64,000 nt of DNA, taken from assembly GCA_954871525.1 (NCBI GenBank), contig OX940860.1, forward strand, positions 22,290,001 to 22,354,000. Direction: 5' to 3'. The position numbers were made by a program, and so were the translations under genes. The stretch is from Parietaria judaica. Lineage: Eukaryota; Streptophyta; Magnoliopsida; Rosales; Urticaceae. This document shows, one piece after another, positions 14,131-34,668 of the stretch. Every line of letters begins with the position of its first letter. Position 1 is the stretch's first letter. The notes beneath the pieces were generated by a model that made no database searches, was not told the origin of the DNA, and was given only the letters and a program-made list of their open reading frames with translations.

Positions 14131-15305
14131 AGCCTAACCATCTTCCCCAACTCCGCGCATGGCCCTAGGAGTGAAATTTGGGTATTCGCATGATGTTGCT
14201 CTTAGAACCCTTATTTTCGCTTCGTCGGAGGCAAGACGTCTACAGACTACAATGGCGAGCTCGGAGGTATTCACCAATCACCGTCGTGAAGCTTGCAGGT
14301 CAGCCTCGGTGGTTGCGTTCGTGAGGTCGGATTCCGCTCTAGTCGGCGACGGTCCAGGTCTCAGTCGGATGGACTCAACATTGAAAGGATTGGAAGACGA
14401 AATAAAGAGAAGATGGGTCTGGTCATGGAGGTTCAAGGGAGAAAGAGAGAGGTCGGCAGAGTCTGGAGGTGAAAGATGAGAGAGAAAGGGAAAAAAATGA
14501 GTTAAGAAAACCGAAAACAGCCTTTTAGCTGTACTCTATTTTCTTCACAAAATGTTAAAAGCAACTTGGGTAGGTTTTCAATAAACTTTAATGAGTTACA
14601 AACCAAACACGTTTTAACTTTATTTAAAATTACTATTACAGTTTGAAAACAAGAAAAATGTTTTCCAATGATGTACCAAACACGCCCTGTATAATTCAAG
14701 ACTTCAATATATTTGCGATAAAATGTGATTTTTTTTTAGAGATATTAGTAAATTTTAAAATAAACAATCAAATAATCAGATATTTGTAACAATAGAGAAA
14801 ATGTACTAACTAGCCTAATATAGAATTGCATTGAAATTGAAGTATAATATTAAAATTTGATAAACCAGTTAATACATTTGAAGACGAAAACATCGACGAA
14901 AGTTTTTTACAAAAAATATAAAGAAAAAAAATTGTAGATCTATCTTTTAATTTGAAAAACAAAAGTGGAATCGAGCCCTAACACGAAAATTGTGCAATTA
15001 AAGTGAGAATCTGGGGAATTCACGAAAGAGGTGATTTTTGTATATATATATTTTTTGCCCTTAATAAGTTGGCAACGTGTAAATCGATAAATATCTACGA
15101 TAAAGATGAATGAATTTTATCCCTATGGCTATTTACTCGTGGCCACAATCCACCATCGTCATGGAAGTGCGTAGCTTGGAACCACGCGGCGCTTCAATAT
15201 TTAACTCTACAAGATTCAAAATTCCTGAGTTCACTGAAGTTATGCGGAGCTTCGAACCACATCGAAAAACAATTTTCCATTAAGAATAGAGTAACTTAAC
15301 AAGTT

Positions 15306-15505
15306 TGTTTGGCTTAATGGTAACCTCACTACATACCTCTACAAGAGGTAACACGTTCACAAACTTTATAAGACGTAAATGTGTGCCCCCTTTACATATT
15401 GTAAACTTGGTCATAGTGCAATTTTTTCTTACGCTGAATATATCTAGTAATGTGATAGTGAATTGTAACATTGGTCAATAGTGTCACCCCCGTTAAAAAT
15501 AAATA
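15306..15505 (+). repeat. tRNA-derived SINE copy
   Basis: The copy starts with an A-box-like TTGGCTTAATGGTAAC. A degenerate B-box region (GAGGTAACACGTTCACAAAC) follows about 30 bp later, then the family body and a GTGTCACCCCCGTTAAAAATAA tail. Spacing and order match the copy at 33002-33208. Confidence 0.55.
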
Positions 15506-16264
15506 GAACAGAGTAACTTTTTTTTTTTTTGCAAAATTTTCAAAATAGAGTTATCAGTTGAAAAAATATAAGTTGCGATATCTAGGGGTGAGAATTTAGA
15601 GGTCGAATACGAAACACAAAATGGTTACGACACAATTTTTCAGTTATAGCATAAATAAAAAAGTGAACAAGGCACACACACTATAACATGATGGGATATA
15701 ATTAGACACGATTGAGGAGTTATAATTTGCATTTTATGCATCTTGTATATAGTATTATCATTATGTGTTTTACTACTGTGAATTTATATTTTTAAAATTT
15801 ATTGATGACATGAATATAGAAAATTATTAATATATTTTAAACTTTTATATAATATAATTAAATAAACTAAGGTAAACTAGTCTAAGTTTAATTAATTTAT
15901 CAGTTTAAAATACCTAACCGGTTAACCTAATGAAACGGATTGACACGATAAATACAATTATTAAATAAAGCGGGTCTTGGTCTCATTTTCTAACACGATT
16001 AATAAATCGAACGGGTTTAAATCTACAAGGAAAAAATATATATTTAATCGGCATGGACGACGCGAAACACCGTTGGCGGCATCTCACTTCCTATATTAAA
16101 ATACAAAGTGGCTTGGTGTTCCTTCCACGCGTTGACCCCTTATAGGCTTCCGCCTATTTTCATTATTTAAAAAAAAAAAAAAACCATTTCCATCTGCACC
16201 ACGCGCCTATTTGCTTATACACAGCTTCAGCTTGAGATGCTTGATCAGTCGAGTCAACGCAACA

Positions 16265-23130
<6,866 letters not shown>

Positions 23131-23330
23131 CTCGAACATTTCTTTCCCACTCCCACGCCTCTAAGATTTTAAGTTCGTATTTGGTTTGCAAATGTTGCAG
23201 ACAGTTTGTGGATGGTGAAACTCGACTTCGCGGGCGATCAGTATGTCGTCTAAACTTCGTTATAGAGGTCTCAAAACTCTAAAAAAATAAAAATCTTAAT
23301 GTGAAGGATCATGTTTATTGCTATCAAAAT

Positions 23331-23366
<36 letters not shown>

Positions 23367-24249
23367 CGGTTTTAAAATGCTGAAGCCGACACCGTTTCGC
23401 TCCGTCTATTCTATGAGTATGCCGACTGCCGATGAAAATATCGCATGAATTCTAATTGTGTTGTATTCACCTACTATTTAAGTATGCTAATTGATGGTGT
23501 TGTTTAAACTCAGTCCATTTAAGTTCGACTCTCCCATACATTGTCACACCACCTACTCGTGGAAGTACCAATACAAGTCCCCTACCCTACGCATTTGTCT
23601 CGTGTACGATCCGGACTCTCATCCGAGCTCGTCCGAGATATTCATGTTAGCTCGCTGATCCAAAGACTAAATTTAATAAACTCAGATTTCTATAATAGAT
23701 AGTTACAAAACAACCAGCAATATAATAATAACGATGGCATGTTCTTTGCTTTGCTTTTTTTTTTTTTACAAGTAATTTAATGATAGAAAAAGTGTGCCTC
23801 CGTTGGTACAAAGTTGATTCAATTAGCAAAATATGCCGGTCTAAGAAACAACCGAACTATGCCGGTCCAAATCTTTTCTTTCAGGTACTTGTGACGTAAA
23901 TATCCTCTAAATAATAATGAACAAAGGATGTTTGGAATGTTACTTGTATAGAATGGTGAATGACTGAGAGAAACAAGAAAATTAGGCTCTACAAATATAT
24001 ACACATAATAAATAGGTACTTGTTACAGCGTATACAAGTGCATAGAGTAGACCCCCATTTGTTAATCTACTACCAAATTACATCAAAACTAAAAATATGA
24101 CATAATTTCTATCCCCTCTATCGAAGAAAGAAAGAAAGAAAGAAATCTAAAAAAATGAGAACAAGCATGAGCATCATCATCAGCCAAACTAAACTAGCAC
24201 TATTGTGGTGGTTTCACTTTCAACTGTGTCTGATCATATCCCTATGTTT
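23131..24249. other. Convergent intergenic region with AT microsatellite
   Basis: The 3' ends of the beta-glucosidase (plus) and cohesin (minus) genes face each other here. A pure (AT)n run lies at about 23334-23363, and a short GAAA repeat at about 24126-24145. No gene or RNA is recognised. Confidence 0.6.
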
Positions 24250-27200
24250 TCAGAAATCTGCTTTCATCAGCTTTGTTTTCGGCTTTACAAGAATGTTGTC
24301 AAAGGCATTTGGCTGCTCTACGTGGATGTAATCCTTCGTCTTCAGAACCTAAACGTATTATTATGTCTTCAGAAACATTGATATCGTAAATATGAATCTC
24401 ACAGGGGAGACCGAAAGAACGTACCAGCGTTTCGAAAAACATTCTCGACGCTTCCTTGCGAGTTTTACCCGTTAATAGATTGTCCATTGCAAGAACTCTC
24501 CTACCATGTAGCGGTTCCTTGTCGAATAATATTTGAAGATACTTGGAAACAGCCCTGTAAGATAAGCACCACCAAAAACTTAGGCTGCAATTTTTTAATG
24601 AATAAACAAGCAACTGAATAACTCTTTCCCCTAAATTAATTTGGAAGTATCATGAAAACAAACTGAACGTATTTTCGGAAAATATTCAATTGAGCTTATG
24701 AATACAAAACATTCTTATAAGTGCACAAATGCATAATGGGCATGAGAGTGTAAACCAAATTGAGTTTTATGTATACCTGGTACGGGAAGACCATCCAGTG
24801 TTCTCAGGAAGACGCGTATCTTCAGAGCCTGGCATATAATCTTCATCGTCCTCAGCAACTTCATCGTCATCTACGTTCAAGAACTCTGAAAGAGAACAAT
24901 ATAGGATTAATGGAAGATGGCAAAGAACAAGAGACGAAACATTCAAATTAACAAGTGTGTAAAACAAACTTCTCCCACGTATAATATGCCGGACGTGATT
25001 TCTTCCAATCCTCCACAGTAATTTCTCAACAGAGTTTTTAAGAAAGCGCTCAGAATACATCCCATAATAACCTTCTTCAAATTATCAACGCATAGGAAGG
25101 CTTACCAATTAAATTCTCATGATTTCTAACAAGAATCACAGGATGGTTTCAGTGAATGGCAAGCAAGTTTTTATCTTAAGGTTTTCAAATAGTAATACGA
25201 GTGATGTAGGATGAACAAAAGATACCAGATAACAATGATATAAATTTATGTTAACAACGAAAGGACTTTAGTAATTTCTGTGAGATTGGAAAGTGTGAGA
25301 TACGAACCTGTGTCATTTCCAATAGTGCCATCTTCAAAATCCTGCACCAAATAAGCAAGCACAAGGGAAAATGCTGATAAATACATCTGAATAAGGAAAA
25401 AACTGCATGATATCTGAATAAATACTTTGCCGAAAATAAACACAAGAAAAATATTTAACACCATAAAATATTTGCTGAAATATAAACCCACAGTACATAT
25501 TAATTGGATGGTATAATATAAAATAGGGAGCTTAAGTTAAATAGCAGCTTGATAGTTTAAAATGGACAAAATAACCATTGTTTAGTTAATATTTGTAAAA
25601 TAGCCAATTAACCATATTAATCATTATAAAAATAGTCATAACTATTACAACTATATTAACTATTGACAAAATAGCCCATGTTTGGCTATTTTGCAAATAA
25701 AAACCTTAAGTTTGCTAAAATGCTATGTAAACATATGAATGCGGCTATTCATTATAATTTATCTATAAAATATAGAGTAACATTAAGCCTTCGTGAGGGA
25801 AAGAAGCGAGAAAGGAACAACTTATTTAAATATAGCAAGAGATAAGATGATAACATACACCAAGAAACTCGGGCACGGAACTCACAGCAGTAATTTCTGT
25901 ATTCATAGCACGCGCTAGATCTGCTTCCTTAAAGTCTGCATTTTCTCCTTCATCCATCATAGCATTCTCTACGTTTATGGCAGGCTCTAAAGAGAAACTA
26001 GTGCCCTCTTTGATCTCTTCATCCCTCGGACAGAGAGAAGCGAGATCCTTCTCATCAAATCCCACACCTGATGCTTCTGGATTCACAGCAGTTAGATTAT
26101 TGTTTTCAAATCCGTCCACAGATTCATTTACAGATATCACGGCGCATCCAACAGTTCCCAAAGATGCAGTTTCAAAGGCACTGCCATTATCTCTGTCAAT
26201 ATTTTCAACAGCTTCAGTCGCGTGTATGTTTTCCAACTCAACAAGTTCAGTATCAATTTTTTGTGGTGACATAGCACTTGCATCTGCATCTTGATTTGTA
26301 ACCACTAAGCTTGGTCGCAAAATATCCGCTGTAATGTCCTCGGCCAAATCATTGAAGATAGGATCATTTTGAAGTGATAACTCAGGACCAAGTACATTAT
26401 GATCTGCGACATCAGTGACTTCAAAATTTTGCCTGTCTATGTCCACTTTGTCAGCATTGTTTAAGATTTCTTGTTCGGATCTCACACCAGAAATCTCCGC
26501 ATGCTGATTCTCTGTCTGAATGCACGTGTGATCATCTTGCATGTCTGTTTCATTTCTCACCGCATTAGAAGACTCCTTATCCTTTGCCAATTCAACAAGA
26601 TCTTCCTGGTCATTTTCAGTCGTCTTAATCGTACTAAAATCAAATGTTTCGCGATGCAGGGAAACCAATTTGGCCGACACACCTGATATGCATATGAAAA
26701 GAAAACAGGTAAGCTTTTGAAGGATGCGCTGAGTGATCAAAATAACATGAATGTGAAACTCTTAATCTCTAAGAATGGAAGTACAAAGATAACTTAGAAA
26801 GGATAACAACTAAGAATCATTTGCTTTCGGTTGTCAGTTAGAAGATTATTTTCCTTGAGAAATTGAGAGAATGGATTTAACTCACCAGTAAAGATGGGTT
26901 CACTAAAAATTTCTTCTTCAAACTGCCTCTGAATCATTGATATTTCAGGGCGAGTACAGGGAGCCTTCTTGCGAATACGACGTATATCCTCAGTATTTGT
27001 CAACTGCAGACGAATTGTACTACAAAGAAAAAGGAAAAAAGAAAAAAAACAAGTTAGAGAGATGACACATAACTTGGTAATACAGGAGTCATTGATTATA
27101 TCCCTTTCCAGACAAAAGTACATAAGAAGCACCAGAAGATAATACGTATTCTAATAGCATTTATGTCACGGTGTAAACAAATTCACGAATAATATATATA

Positions 27201-30200
27201 TATGTGTGTGTGTATGTATTGCATGCAACTATTATATTAATGTAACAAATGAGATCAAAATACTTTATGAAGCTTTGTTTTATAATGCCATGTCAGCCTT
27301 ATACTCCCCATTTTTGATAAAGTTGCTTAGAATATTTGCACTATGCTGCAAAGTCCGAACAGATTATGTGGACTTATTTTGCTTGATTATTGGCATTTCT
27401 TATATTTCATTGTTCGGACCTATCTCCTACCAACTAGATCCATTGATTTTAATCTTTAGCAAGCCAGTCATGCCTCAAGCAAAGACAAAGTGTAGAAGAT
27501 GCTTAGAAAGTAAGACATACTCGCCGTGTAAAACCATCATATCATCCATAACCACTTTCCGCTTTGAGGAACTAGATCTGGGAGCAGAACGAAGACGTTT
27601 TCTGGATGCTATTTCAGGTGCAGACGGAGTGGGCTTCAGTTTCAAAATTGAGGATTTTCTTCCAACTAAAAGAGCAAACATTTCAAGGTAAGCTCTACTG
27701 ACCAGATATTGAGCACTTCACAACAAGAAAGTGAAACTACGGAATATTTGTGATAGATACCTAAAATAGAAGACAGCAGATCGTCATCACCCGGAATCGA
27801 TTCAGCCGTTCTCCTTGATTTATTCATACTAAATGATTCGCTTGAGTACAAACTATGTACTGTCAAAGTACTCTCGGTGAAGCTGCGTTTCTTTCCCGAC
27901 ATGAGCTTGTCGCCTGCACCATTGTCATCATTGCCACAAACTTCTTTCTCGGGAGTAGACTCCATTACCAAATCACTTTGTTTAGAAAACAGCCCCTCTG
28001 ACACCGCGAGCAGCTTTTCAGGTGCAGGAATTTCTGAAGCTTCAGATCTCTCGACGTTCTCCAACAGATTTTCACGAGATGGAAAATTATCAATTTCGCT
28101 ATCCAACTTCCTCCTACCAACTTCCTCCGGTACATGCCTCTTATCTATTCCCGGTTCCGTAACATCAGTCGACTCTTCCTCTAAAAGAAAATAATAATTA
28201 TAAGATTACATCCAAATATGATGGGAAACCCTTTACCAACAAGCAATTGATTCAATGGGGGTTAATTAAAAGTAAATAAAAAGAGGAAATTGAGACAAAT
28301 TACCGAACTATTACCTCGAAAAGATGGTACATCAATTTGTTTCGAGCTGTTGCAGGCACGGAGCCCAGGAAATTCAACACGTTCATGAGTAGAATCTGTT
28401 TCTTTCAGCTCCTGAAACGTACGCGCTTCAACATTCACAACCTCGGGTCTATCTGGAGACTCTGACGGGCAAATGCTTGAGGCTATTTTATTGGTAGGAG
28501 AGCATGACTCTCCCATATTATTTTGAAATTCAATGTCAACAGAACATGTCCTACGACCTGTATCATCTAACTCAGTGGTGACCTGGGAACAGCTAGGAGA
28601 TTCAGCATCAGTCCGGTCTATAAGGCTTGCACCTGCTCCATTATTAGTCAGGACATCGGTTTCGGCACATTCCACAGCTTCAGGTTTATGCATATCTGGA
28701 CCATTCATGGCACTAAGATGTCCATTTGAACATTCCGGAACTGAAATAAGAGTTTTAGCATGCTCGGTGGAAACAGACAAGCTAACATTTTCTGATGCAC
28801 CTTCCCTTGTAACTTCCATTGATGATGCTAAATGTCTCTCGGGCACAACCTGATTCATCTCCACATCACCCAAAAGGAAGCCATTGTCTTCAGAATTGGG
28901 AACTGTTGCTTGGTCTGATGACTTTCTTTTGTCAGTTTTTAGCTCGTGGTCTTCTGATTCCATAAGGTCCTCAGAGGGCAGAGTCTTATCAGCGTCTAAT
29001 GGGCTCATACATCCCACTAATTGCTCAGGAGCTTCACTAATTGCAGCGGGAATGGCATTCTGATCCATTAACACCAAAAAATATTTTTAAGTCGTAGTAC
29101 TACAAATCCGACAATTATGAAATAAATGACACACAGTAATCAAATTCCCGTACATAATAACAGAACCAAAGACCATGAGAAGAGGCAAGTATAAATTATT
29201 AACAAACCTGGTCATCAATGTCATAACCCTCCATAATTGCTGAAGTTCCAGGTATGCCTTCAAATGTTTCATCAATTTCCCTGGAAATAAAATCGGTTGA
29301 GCTGATTTGAGTGATTTAGAACTGAAGTTAAGTCACAAGTTCAATAACGAGAATCATGGACTGGGCATGAATAGAAAAAAAAAATCTACTACTTGCCAAC
29401 TAAACTAGCACAAGTCTTTATATAAAAAGTTGACGGCAAAATAGAGAAATACTTGAACATCAACATTCAGAACATGCTAGGACAACAAAGTTTCTTACTT
29501 TGGATCTCCATCATTTCCTCGGGATGCAACCTTGCGCAAGAACAAGTCCTGTTTGCCGACATATTGGGGGAAGAGCATATTTTGTTAGTACGATAAGATT
29601 GTATCGTTAATGTGAGTGTACCCAGTATATCCAAAATAGAAAAATCAATGGATGCAATTATAAATGAAAAAACAAAGGTCAATATATTTTTTATAGATAA
29701 GCAGCAGGAGAAATTAAGCATAGAAAGAATCATCCTCTCTTTTTCTGGTGTCATTGCTAACTGGGGAAAATGAAGAACCAAGTTGATGCAAGATACAAGC
29801 GTCATGTGCTTTTCTGGGAAAGGAGGATGATAAAAGGTTCAACGACAACTTGAAATTCTTGTTTTTACCTAAATACAACTCTCTTTCATGAAAAGACACG
29901 TTTAGTTATTTGCTTATCACCTAATCCAAGAATATATAATAGCGTCTGGAGCATAGGCTGTTTAAAAACCAAAATAATAAGTTACATACTGAGTTAAATG
30001 CAAGCACTCTCATCATCATGATTGTGTTTGACTTAAGTAATGTAAATTGAACATAACCATGTCTCCAGGGTGCATAAACAATATATTTTTCCACATCAAC
30101 CTGATATTATTATAAAATTTTACGAGTAACTTAATCAATTAAGAAATTTATAGAACCAAACTGCATCTATATCAATGCAAATTTGAGGGAAGGACAAAAG

Positions 30201-31732
30201 GACAGGATTCAACACCAATTTAAAATAATGTCAATTTAACAAGATGAGATATCAGTAAAGCAGGCAGTGGAAAACGAAACCTGACTTCTACAAGTGTATT
30301 TGAAACAAAAATCATAATTACCTCATCAATGTCCAAACCGATCTGAGAAGCGTCACCATCACCAAAACGTTCTGAAAACACATCACAAGTATAAGTGTTA
30401 ATTAAGTTAAGCACAGCCATCAAATTAGTCCTTGTCAAAGCCTTATTTCTTTCTAAATATATCTTTTTACTGATTTAAGACATAAGTACCCAAAATTAGA
30501 TAATAAACACTCGGAGAGATAAATGAAGTGAAACAATAAAATCGTAAAAGGACACAAATGCATGACTCCAGTCAGACTTTCAGGCCCATCCATCTATAAA
30601 CCAGTATTAACTCATGTTATACCCTTTCACTTGATGACACAGCTTGTCACTTAAAAAATAGAGAGAGCAATACCACGTATTAGACAAGAAACAGAACTAC
30701 TAACCATCCAATCCGAACTGAGATGTCGAGAAAACTACGCCCTCCATGGTATCTTGAAGAGTGATCTGTTCCCTCGAACTGATATGATGATCAACATAGT
30801 TACTGCAAGAATGACACGTCGATAAGTGAAGAGGTTAAGAACTCAAACATAATGACATCATAAAAAAGTATAACCAAAAACATAGTATAACTGACCCCTG
30901 AAACATATCATTATCGGGAAGCTCAAAATCATCAAGATCAAAAGTCTCCGGTAAGGTGATAGAGTGATATGGTGCAGTGGATTCCTCTGGAGGTAAATCG
31001 ACCGCAGTAGAGCGAAAAGCTTGCTTTATCTTAAGCAAAGCCTCGCTGCAATCATCAAACAGGTAATTCACTTTTCGAGAATATATCCTCACAACACCCA
31101 GTAAAAGATGACTGGACAAGCGTAGCGCGATCGGAACATCGGGAAAAAGAATTGAATCTGTCAAGAAAGAAAATAAACTAAACAAATTAGATGACACATG
31201 GAAATATATGTATAACAGCAAGATAATTGAATAAATAACATATGGAGAAACTTTTAAGACATAAATATTAAATAATGAAACTGATACAAGAAAGTTACAC
31301 ACTTACACAAAAAGTACTCAAAGTTTACTGATTTAGTAACTAACAGCATGCTTCTCAAGAACTAGCCTAATTGTACAGCCTAACGAAAGAAGGTTGTGCA
31401 CTACACAGAAAAGGCACTCAAATTCCTAAGGGTTAACGGTGGGGCGGAATAGACCCCAAGTTTTTATAGAAAGAACTTGGGTATATCTGCCGCCATCAAC
31501 CCAATTCCTGATATAGAAACTGATAGAGAACTCGCAAAGTAACAGCAAGCTTTCTTTAAAGTAGCGATGTCTGAACATAAATTACAAGAAATGGGGATTG
31601 AAACTAACCCACGGAGAATCCGATATCGGTGTCCGCAACCTGATTCTTCCGAAGCTTCCTCTCCAAATGCGCTGCTATCCATATAGTCCCAAGAGGGCCT
31701 TTCTTGGCCAATATAAACTGAGAATAAAACAT
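24250..31732 (-). CDS. SYN4: Cohesin alpha-kleisin, RAD21/SYN4-like
   Basis: This is the kleisin subunit that closes the SMC1-SMC3 cohesin ring and is cut by separase. Exons (5' to 3'): 31732-31609, 31157-30896, 30802-30705, 30371-30322, 29548-29499, 29280-29208, 29059-28315, 28180-27761, 27665-27521, 27019-26886, 26682-25859, 25341-25308, 24885-24777, 24554-24425, 24348-24250. They join in frame to 1,098 residues. The N-terminal Rad21/Rec8 domain reads [18 protein letters not shown], with [11 protein letters not shown] further on. The long acidic, low-complexity middle is typical of plant RAD21.3/SYN4. It is followed by a conserved block [15 protein letters not shown] and PCTRPEI. The C-terminal winged-helix domain ([33 protein letters not shown]) binds the SMC1 head. 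By memory it is closer to SYN4 than to SYN1-SYN3. One intron holds an AT-rich inverted repeat near 25540-25720. Confidence 0.93.
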
Positions 31733-32335
31733 CCTTCCCCGCTTCAAACTGCAGATTTCATGCAGCGCCTTTCCGAAACCCTAGAATCGATACACCCCCT
31801 GATGAAGAAAGAACTAGCCTGAAGTCGTTCCGCGTCTACGTCATTATCCTCGCAACCAGAGCGCCGAGATCAAGCCATGTGAAGTTCGAGCAGAAGCTGA
31901 ATCTTACATACACCACAACAGAAACCCAGGAGTCCACGGAAGTCGTACGAATTCCCGATCGTCTCGGATTCCAACCACCTGAAGCTGAAAGAATGGAGCT
32001 TCCCAATATCACGCCCCAACGACGGCGAAACGAACTGAATTCCACGCAGAAATGGAGAATTGGAGCCGAATTGGCGGAGCAAGCGAAAGGCAACCGGCGG
32101 TGAGGTCGAAAACCCTAAATTGGGAACTCCGACGCGCGGCTGGGAGAGGCGAAATTGAGAGGCCGCCGGAACTCGAGAGAGCTAGGTTGACGGCGGAGAC
32201 CGAGTGGAATCGGCGAGGCTGAGTCAGGCGACTCGGAGATCGGAGAGGTTGTGAGGAGAGAGAAAGTGTGCTTGGGAAGGAACGCGAGTGAGAAGAGTTT
32301 CCTTCTCTCTCCTCTCTTTTGCCCGATTTATTTCT
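31733..32335 (-). promoter_or_regulatory. 5' UTR and promoter region of the SYN4-like gene
   Basis: The sequence upstream of ATG 31732 (read on the minus strand) is pyrimidine-rich with CT/TC runs around 32230-32320, common in the 5' leaders of plant housekeeping genes. Short open frames exist on both strands, including one on the minus strand at 31836-32093 that could act as an upstream ORF if it lies in the leader. I cannot place the transcription start or a TATA box. Confidence 0.35.
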
Positions 32336-33001
32336 TAAAACATTTTATTCCTGAAATGCCCCTCCAACGATGCGCAACCAACCAACGAGGAGTTGTCCAA
32401 TATTTGAGGGGTAGTTCCGTCTTTTCAGTATAGCAGAGTAGTTGTTGTAAGAAAATAATAAAAAAAGGTATAGAAAAAGAATTGAGGAATCATTTTGGTG
32501 GGGAGATAATAGATTGGTGTTGGCCAAAATGAAAGTGTGTGAATTGGCGCTCTAACTTGAAAATCAAATCAAAATTTTAATTTTCTCTTTACCACCAATA
32601 ATACCAAATGTAGAATTTGGTCTAGTGCTCAAAAATCAAAATTTATTTGGTTCCATCAAGTTTAACATTAGCCCTTTGCATTTGTTACTAGATGCTAGGA
32701 GATAATAGTGGCAGATGTACCTAAATGTGTAGAAAGGTTAAAGTACTCAAATTGCGTAAAAGTGTCAGGTCTGTTTTTCGTCACTAAGGAAAAATAGAAT
32801 TGAGACAAAAAACGGAAGCTCTACATTTTTTAGCGACTTTAGTAATTCGAGTTTCATAAATAGAGCTTGAGTAGATGTTTGGTAATTTCACTTAATCTTT
32901 CTGTTATTATATTTAACATTAATTGGTAACTTATCCACTTGTTTTATGAGGGGGGAAAAGTATTTGTCCATGAAAAATCCTGAATTGGAAATGAAATGTG
33001 C

Positions 33002-33208
33002 ATTGGTAACCAATCTTGATTGACCTAGTGGTAACTCCGCTACATACCTCCATAAGAGGTTACGGGTTTAAACTTCGTGAAACACAAATTTGTGCCCCTT
33101 ACATATTATAAATTTGGCCAATAATGTCACATGTCCTTACGATGGATATATTTATTTAGTAATGCGATAGTACATTTTAATCTTGGCCAACAGTATCACC
33201 CCTTTAAA
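33002..33208 (+). mobile_element. Full-length tRNA-derived SINE with target-site duplication
   Basis: The copy is flanked by AAATGTGC at 32994-33001 and 33209-33216. The A box lies in TTGACCTAGTGGTAAC and the B-box region in GGTTACGGGTTTAAAC, 30-40 bp apart, as in tRNA promoters. The body matches the other three copies and ends in an A-run. It interrupts a segment whose uninterrupted relative lies near 34490-34665. Confidence 0.65.
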
Positions 33209-34007
33209 AAATGTGCCTGAGAGACTTGATGTAAATTAATCCTATATATAAGATCATTCTATTTATCTTGATACTATTTCCAAGCTAAAGTTAAACTGCT
33301 CTAACCGAAAAGGCCCGGTTCCGGTTAATATATTTATGGGATTTTATTTTATGGATATATTTTTAATTTTTTTACAAAAATTTACCCAATTACCAGTTAT
33401 ATACTCAAGATTTATTGGAAAAAGCTAAGTACCCAAGTCGCGTAAAGGTGTAGACCTGTGTTTTTTTTCATTTATAGTGTGTCGTTGTTGTTATGTGATT
33501 TTTTTTGGATTATAAATCTAATTAAATATTTTTTTTAATCTTAATAAATTAATCCAAGCCAGGCCCATATAACGCACCTCGGAGGCCCATTTATCGAAAT
33601 CGGCAAGTCTTGAAAATAGAAAATAATCATTTATTATTAAATATATTTGAAAACGAGCGAGCGCACCTACATGGCGTCAAAACACGCCCTCAAGGGTAAT
33701 TGTGTGCCCTAAGGCGCGCTAAATGATTTTTTAATAGCTGAAAATCATCGAGGAAGCTTCTAACATTCTTAATACATAGAAGGCTCCTCTCATCAAACAG
33801 TACTCATTTAAACGCCATCAAGGCTTTCTGTGTTTCTTACTCCCCGACTTCAAATACCCGACTAATATTGAGCATCAGAATAGTTTACGGAGGCCCCTTT
33901 CCGTACCCCTCTAGAGTTTGACTTTTCTCTTTCTTTTTCCATATACAAAAAATGAAGGAGCATGCTAGAGCGAAGGTGCCGTAAAATATTATCGGCTATC
34001 CAAAAGC

Positions 34008-34195
34008 AAAGATTCAAGATTCGAGCCCGACCTGACTGTGAAACGGAGGTCCCGGTTCTCCAAGGTCAACTATCCAATATCCGAGTCCGCTCTAGCTGTT
34101 AAACGGAAGTCCCCGTTCTCTAAAATCGAATATCCAAGACCCGAGTCGGTCTGGTCGACAAACGGAAGTCCTGAGTCCCTGGTATCGAAGACTCA
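34008..34195. repeat. 60-bp minisatellite, about three units
   Basis: Three successive units, starting near 34021, 34081 and 34141, share CCGAGTC/TCGAGCC ... AAACGGA(G/A)GTCC ... TTCTC ... ATCCAA at a 60-bp spacing. Units differ at several positions, so the array is not recent. Confidence 0.6.
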
Positions 34196-34668
34196 ACCTT
34201 CAAACCAGACATAATAAACAAAAAGACGACGGTCGTGGCCCAAAAACAAGACGTTGGCAACTACAGTGTGTGATCTATTTTTTACATCAACAAAATGTCG
34301 TTAGTTTACAGTGACGTGTCATCCTAGCCTCGTTTGTCATTTATCTACATGATAAAAGGCGTATAATAAAACATAACAAATGAGAGACCGGCGACACATT
34401 ACTATATAAAATAATAAGAAGGATATAAAGGAGAAAAAAAATACAAGCTCTATGCTTTTACGCGATTTGAGTACTAGACCGCTTAATTCATCTAAATTTA
34501 AGTAAATTTTCCATTAGATCTCAAATATTAATTAGTAACCTGACCACTTATTTTATGAGTGGAAAAATGTGAAAGCGATACAAATGCGTGTCCATGAAAA
34601 TCCTGCATTGGAAGCCTGATGTAAACCATTATATAAGATCCTTCTATTTATCTTGTCACGGAGGCTAA

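Larger units (their letters stand above)
9459..16264. other. Transposon-rich intergenic region
   Basis: This 6.8 kb spacer separates the divergently transcribed methyltransferase and beta-glucosidase genes. It contains 5' UTR and promoter sequence of both genes, a decayed VTT-domain gene near 10060-10570, and degenerate repeats of a TTGTTAATTCGTG-like unit at about 10560-10800. It also holds a hairpin at 12490-12595, SINE copies near 12265 and 15306, and a 1,050-bp hAT-type element at 13081-14130. A 44-codon open segment at about 10848-10978 ending in TAA is unassigned. Elsewhere I see only AT-rich, non-coding sequence. Confidence 0.6.

Noticed and set aside
14159..14479. 106-codon plus-strand open frame beside the hAT-type element
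   Set aside because: No recognisable motifs, in repeat-rich surroundings, with no supporting splice structure.
27206..27691. 161-codon plus-strand open frame within the SYN4 region
   Set aside because: Its second half is the antisense of a SYN4 exon (27665-27521) and the first half is AT-rich intron.
31879..32103. 74-codon plus-strand open frame upstream of SYN4
   Set aside because: It overlaps the likely 5' leader of the minus-strand gene, lacks family similarity, and is open on several frames because of GC-richer sequence.
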